Assembly: GCA_021014945.1 (NCBI GenBank)
Contig: MU266675.1
Location: 1 to 23,520 of the forward strand
Length of the DNA: 23,520 nucleotides
Reading direction: 5' to 3'
Origin: Leucogyrophana mollusca
Lineage: Eukaryota > Basidiomycota > Agaricomycetes > Boletales
Shown: positions 19,713 to 23,520 of the stretch, piece by piece
How positions within the stretch are numbered: position 1 is the first letter of the stretch
Layout of the letters: every line of letters starts with the position of its first letter
Notes under the pieces: generated by a model
What the model saw: only the letters and a program-made list of their open reading frames with translations
Told to the model about the DNA's origin: nothing
The model's database searches: none
Translations under genes and position numbers: made by a program

Positions 19713-21028
19713 ATGGCTGCTTTAATTCACCCATCTAGAGGGTTGCTACCCGCAGACCCACCAGCTCTCGCCTCTTGGGTCGCCCGAAAGATAGCTACGT
19801 CGGTCCAATGCACCACCGGGCCTCTCGCTCCCGTCATCCAAGAGTTTCAAGAACTCATCGAGAATGACCCCCAAATCTACATGTATTTCCACCAAATGTT
19901 CGATCAAGTGCCGAAAACCCCACCTTACGACAACGATCCGACTGGAAGGAACCCACAGGTACGCCAATATCCGTATGATAAGACAGACCATGGCTCACCC
20001 AGATGCCCCCCGCCCAGGTCCGAGACTACAAAGTCATGTTGGCCTTGTTCAATCAAATCATCACTGAATCAATCGAATATGAACGGGGTGGTTACATTGC
20101 CTCTCCCATTAGTATCATACTCAATTGGCCGATGGGTACGCCCGCGGGCTTTGCTGCGTTCACCAATCCCAAGGTCAACGCACAATTTCGCAAGGTGTTC
20201 GATGTCTGGACGTCCTTCCTGACATCCCGCGACTCGTGCTACGTACTCAACTCGGATGATTGCGGATGGTTTGGGCCCGCTGCGAAAGAAGACATGCCCG
20301 ATTTCGACAAAACCTACGTCTGCGACCCAGACGCCGAGTATCACGGATTTACATCGTGGGACGACTTCTTCACCAGGCGCTTTCGCGACGGTGTACGCCC
20401 GGTCGCGTGCCCCGATGACGATTCTATCGTCACCTGTGCCTGCGAGTCGCAAGTCCTTCGCATTGCCCGCAACGTGAAAGCACGCGACAGTTTTTGGCTC
20501 AAGGGGCAGCCGTATTCTCTTGAAGATATGCTCAACAATGACCCGCTAGCCGCTCAGTTCACAGACGGGACAGTCTTCCAAGCTTTCCTCAGTGTCATCA
20601 GTTACCACCGCTGGCACAGCCCTGTCAACGGCACGATCGTGAAGACTGTTCTTGTCCCAGGGACATACTTCGCTGAGTCCCCCGCCATGGGTTTCGCAAA
20701 CCCAGATGGGCCGGATCCATACGCCGCCATGGAATCACAAGCATTCCTCACCTCAGTAGCCACTCGCGCACTGGTCTTCATCCAAGCAGACAATCCCCGT
20801 ATCGGGCTGATGTGCTTCGTAGCAGTGGGGATGGCGGAGGTGTCGACATGCGACGTTACTGTTGTGCCAGGTGACGTAGTGAAGAAGGGTGACGAGATCG
20901 GAACGTTCCATTTTGGCGGGTCCACCCACTGCCTTCTCTTCCGTCCTGAAACGAAGATCGAGTTTGTAGGATGTGCTGAGGGAACTGATATTCAACTCAA
21001 CACGGTGATTGCGACAGTTGCTCATTAA
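19713..21028 (+). CDS. PsiD-like decarboxylase (phosphatidylserine-decarboxylase superfamily), copy 1
   Basis: Proposed exons: join(19713..19958, 20018..21028), 1257 nt, 418 aa. Residues ~40-80 (PIQEF-like helix, FDQVP) and YHGFTSWDDFFTRRFRDG (190-207) match the L-tryptophan decarboxylase PsiD of Psilocybe rather than membrane PSD1. YHRWHSPVNG holds the conserved His residues 279 and 282. HFGGST near the C-terminus is the self-cleavage site: splitting between Gly383 and Ser384 would leave a 35-residue alpha chain starting with a pyruvoyl group. There is no transit peptide, membrane segment or C2 domain, so it is probably soluble. The superfamily decarboxylates phosphatidylserine or, in this branch, aromatic amino acids; the actual substrate is inference. 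The start is supported by the matching start and exon 1 length (246 nt) of copy 2. Confidence 0.9.
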
Positions 21029-21055
21029 AACATTCTTGCTCGAAATGAATCATGT

Positions 21056-21067
21056 ACTAGTACTAGT
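21056..21067. repeat. 12-bp palindrome downstream of PsiD-like copy 1
   Basis: ACTAGTACTAGT is its own reverse complement, and CATG tetramers flank it on both sides. Located 28 bases after the stop codon, it could form a hairpin in the 3' UTR. Confidence 0.4.
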
Positions 21068-21287
21068 CATGACGCTGATCGCTATCTTTTACTCCGTCAT
21101 CTCATCAACGACCACGGATATATATTGAAGGGGCTACTACCCTGTCGCCTCTTCCAAAGGTTACTCACCGCGACACTGAGTCAGGTGATTCAAAGCGCTC
21201 CTCCGAAATGTCTACAGATATATCATTTACTTGTAGTCCTCCTTTTGAAACTCTTCTGTCGAACGTAAATTCCTTAGCCGGACGGGG

Positions 21288-21304
21288 CTGACGGAATCCG
21301 TCAG
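21288..21304. promoter_or_regulatory. Inverted repeat with CGG-N3-CCG core
   Basis: CTGACGGAATCCGTCAG has 8-bp arms around one central base. The inner CGG AAT CCG is the arrangement recognised by dimeric Zn(II)2Cys6 fungal regulators. It lies about 730 bases upstream of copy 2, so it is a candidate control site. The binding factor is unknown. Confidence 0.4.
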
Positions 21305-21919
21305 CGTCGTTGGATGGATTGCCAGAGGTTGCCAGCCTGAGACTCTGAGAGTTTCAGACTGAGAGCTTCCCGAATCCCGCCTCTTCCAAGGGCCACCATC
21401 GGGTGGCTGTGCTCATTATTCTGAATCGTCTGCGCTACAACTTTACTACAGTACGACCGCGATGATATTGACGTTGCGTCGTCGCCTCCAGCGTATTCAT
21501 AATCCACCGGCAACTTGGTCCGACGATCATTTCAACTGGCTGCACAATGCGCCCGTCCTTTGGACCAACCTTAGGAGCTTAGTTGGCGGTAGCATAATGG
21601 TGCGTCCATGCCGGGTTCATGGTACACTCAGCTCCTCTAGGCTATCTTGAGAAAACATACTTACTAATGCGCCATGGCCGTCGGGTTGATGTCAGTGCTC
21701 CAGCGGGTCCTCCGCTGCGTACATAATCTTGGCCTTCACTCTTACGCGGGATGGGGCCAATGATCGTTGGGTCGGAAACTAGACGGTTGGCCGGCGTAGG
21801 GTGGTTCTGAGTAAGTACGCACTTTGTCTTCAATCAGTTTAGGCGGTTTCAACCATGTTTCTACGTGTGGTGTTCATCATCTAGCGTCCAAATATAGGGA
21901 CTTGGCGCCCGTCCTTGCA

Positions 21920-21926
21920 TATAGAA
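21920..21926 (+). promoter_or_regulatory. Possible TATA box of PsiD-like gene 2
   Basis: TATAGAA lies 107 bases before the ATG at 22033, the same spacing as the TATATAAG of copy 1. Confidence 0.4.
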
Positions 21927-22032
21927 GAACTGAGCTTTCACAACCACCTCAACATCGACTACCACTATCTCTTGTGGGTGGAATTTTACTTTTGGGAACG
22001 TTCACGCTGATTGTGCACCTCGTCTACAGCCA

Positions 22033-23339
22033 ATGGCCACTCGGATTCGTCACCGAGCTGAAGGATGGTCGCCTGTCGACCAACCAATCCCCGGTTCCCG
22101 AGCTGCCCGGAAGATCCCAACACCGGAACAGTGTGCTATCAAACCTCTGGCTCCTGTCATCCAAGAGTTCCAAGAACTCATTGAGAGCGACCCTGAGATT
22201 TATACCTCGTTTACTCAAATGTTTGATCAAGTGCCAAGGTCCCCGCCTTACAACAACGATCCGACGGGGAATCCACAGGTGTGTGTTGTCTGTATGATAC
22301 GTCACAGCCGCATTCATCCCTTGCCCAGGTTCGAGACTACAAAATGATGCTATCCTTATTCAATCAAATCATCACTGAAGCACCCGAATACGAGCATGGT
22401 GAACACACCGGCTTTCCTATCGCTGCCATACTTAACTGGTCAATGGCCACGAGTGCGGGCCTTGCCGCGTTTGTCAATCCCAGGATTAACGCTCAGCTCC
22501 ATAAAATGTTCGATGTCTGGGCTTCCTTCCTCACATCCCCTGCCTCGCGCTATGTACTCGCTACGGAGGATCGCGGATGGTTCGGTCCTGCTGCGGAACA
22601 GGATATGCCAAATTTCGCTGAGATGTTCGTTTGCGACCCGAATGACAAATATCACGGGTTTACATCGTGGGATGACTTCTTCACCAGACGCTTTCGCGAT
22701 GGTGTACGCCCAGTCGCGTGCCCCGATGACCACTCGATCGTTACCTGTGCCTGCGAGTCGCAAGTCCTCCGCACTGCCTACAACGTGAAAGCGCGCGACC
22801 ATTTTTGGCTCAAAGGGCAGCCATATTCTCTCAGCGACATGCTCAACCACGATTCCCTCACATCCCAATTCGCAGGCGGGACAGTCTTCCAAGCTTGGCT
22901 CAGTGCTCGTAGCTACCACCGCTGGCACAGTCCTGTTAATGGCACGGTCGTGAAAGCCACTCTTGTCCCAGGGACATACTATGCCCAGTCCCCTGCCATG
23001 GGTTTCGCAAGCCCGGATGGACCAGATCCCATTGCCCCCGAGGGGTCGCAAGCCTTCCTCACCTCAGTAGCCACTCGCGCACTGGTTTTCATCCAGGCAG
23101 ATAACCCCCGTATTGGGCTGATGTGCTTTGTGGCCGTGGGAATGGGAGATGTATCGACGTGTGAGACAACTGTTAGGCCGGGCGATGTGGTGAGAAAGGG
23201 CGATGAGATAGGAATGTTTCACTTTGGCGGATCTACGCACTGCCTTCTCTTTCGTCCTCAAACGAATATCGAGTTTGTAGGATGTGCCGAGGGGGCTGAT
23301 ATCAAGCTCAACGCTGCGATCGCGATCGTTCGTCCTTGA
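22033..23339 (+). CDS. PsiD-like decarboxylase (phosphatidylserine-decarboxylase superfamily), copy 2
   Basis: Proposed exons: join(22033..22278, 22329..23339), 1257 nt, 418 aa. Both exons have exactly the same length as in copy 1, and the single intron sits at the same codon boundary (NPQ|VRDYK). Catalytic features are intact: YHRWHSPVNG and the HFGGST cleavage site with Ser384. The stretch at residues 190-216 is identical to copy 1. Differences concentrate in the N-terminal 35 residues, the 125-175 region and surface positions such as 228-262. Both copies therefore look functional and derive from a tandem duplication old enough for scattered substitutions. The role is as for copy 1: a soluble pyruvoyl-dependent decarboxylase, amino-acid substrate likely but unproven. 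An upstream in-frame hydrophobic stretch is absent from copy 1 and I exclude it. Confidence 0.9.
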
Positions 23340-23520
23340 AACCTTTCTACACGGTTAGCAATACCTTTCCCCAGCACGTATGATATGTGACAGTACCCAC
23401 AATGACTATCCAGGTGTGCTTCCCAACTAGTATCGTGCGCCCGGCAAAACGGGGCCAAAGACCACCTTGGCGGCAGAGTGTCACAGGTAGCCAAGACGCT
23501 CACCGACAGCATGAACCAGT

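Larger units (their letters stand above)
21029..22032. other. Spacer between the two PsiD-like genes
   Basis: These 1004 bases hold the 3' UTR of copy 1 and the promoter of copy 2. They contain the palindrome ACTAGTACTAGT (21056-21067) just after copy 1 and a 17-bp inverted repeat at 21288-21304. I saw no transposon ends and no other coding sequence. Confidence 0.55.

Noticed and set aside
21824..22032. Membrane-anchored N-terminus for PsiD-like copy 2
   Set aside because: The hydrophobic in-frame stretch upstream starts without ATG and has no counterpart in copy 1. Copy 1 and copy 2 align from the ATG codons at 19713 and 22033.
19713..23339. Psilocybin biosynthetic cluster
   Set aside because: Only PsiD-like decarboxylases are present. 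No PsiH-type P450, PsiK kinase or PsiM methyltransferase is in the window, and family resemblance alone does not fix the substrate.

Overview
The window looks like nuclear DNA of a mushroom-forming basidiomycete (Agaricomycetes). Genes are split by many short GT-AG introns, mostly about 45-80 nt. Typical basidiomycete families are present: a DUF6593-type protein and PsiD-like decarboxylases of the phosphatidylserine-decarboxylase fold. Housekeeping proteins are clearly fungal or eukaryotic. I rebuilt exon structures by hand so that each coding region closes in frame. No transcript evidence was available.

Layout from left to right: no gene at 1-689; a flavin-dependent monooxygenase on the minus strand (690-3043, 11 exons); divergent from it, a small secreted protein with tandem ~28-residue repeats (3684-4499); a HAC1/XBP1-type bZIP gene (4840-6242) whose acidic C-terminus lies in a different frame from the bZIP half; an FMP52/TIP30-like oxidoreductase on the minus strand (7292-8425); divergent from it, a histidine-phosphatase protein (8877-10327); the H2A.Z chaperone Chz1 on the minus strand (10879-11338); divergent from it, a DUF6593-type protein (12179-14479); a gluconokinase (15645-16677); 20S proteasome subunit alpha3 (16916-18109); a CTR copper transporter on the minus strand (18294-19014); and divergent from it, two tandem PsiD-like decarboxylase genes (19713-21028 and 22033-23339).

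Most of the window is an ordinary mix of housekeeping genes with no operon-like logic. Two areas stand out. The bZIP gene has the architecture of an Ire1-processed unfolded-protein-response factor. Removing the best spliceosomal intron keeps the short frame, whereas joining two G|CAGC sites removes 128 nt and opens the acidic domain. The 3' site sits in a 7-nt hairpin loop. The second area is the pair of PsiD-like decarboxylases, which have identical exon lengths and conserved pyruvoyl-forming GGST sites. They are probably a recent tandem duplication of a soluble amino-acid or specialised-metabolism decarboxylase. No other psilocybin-pathway gene is visible nearby.
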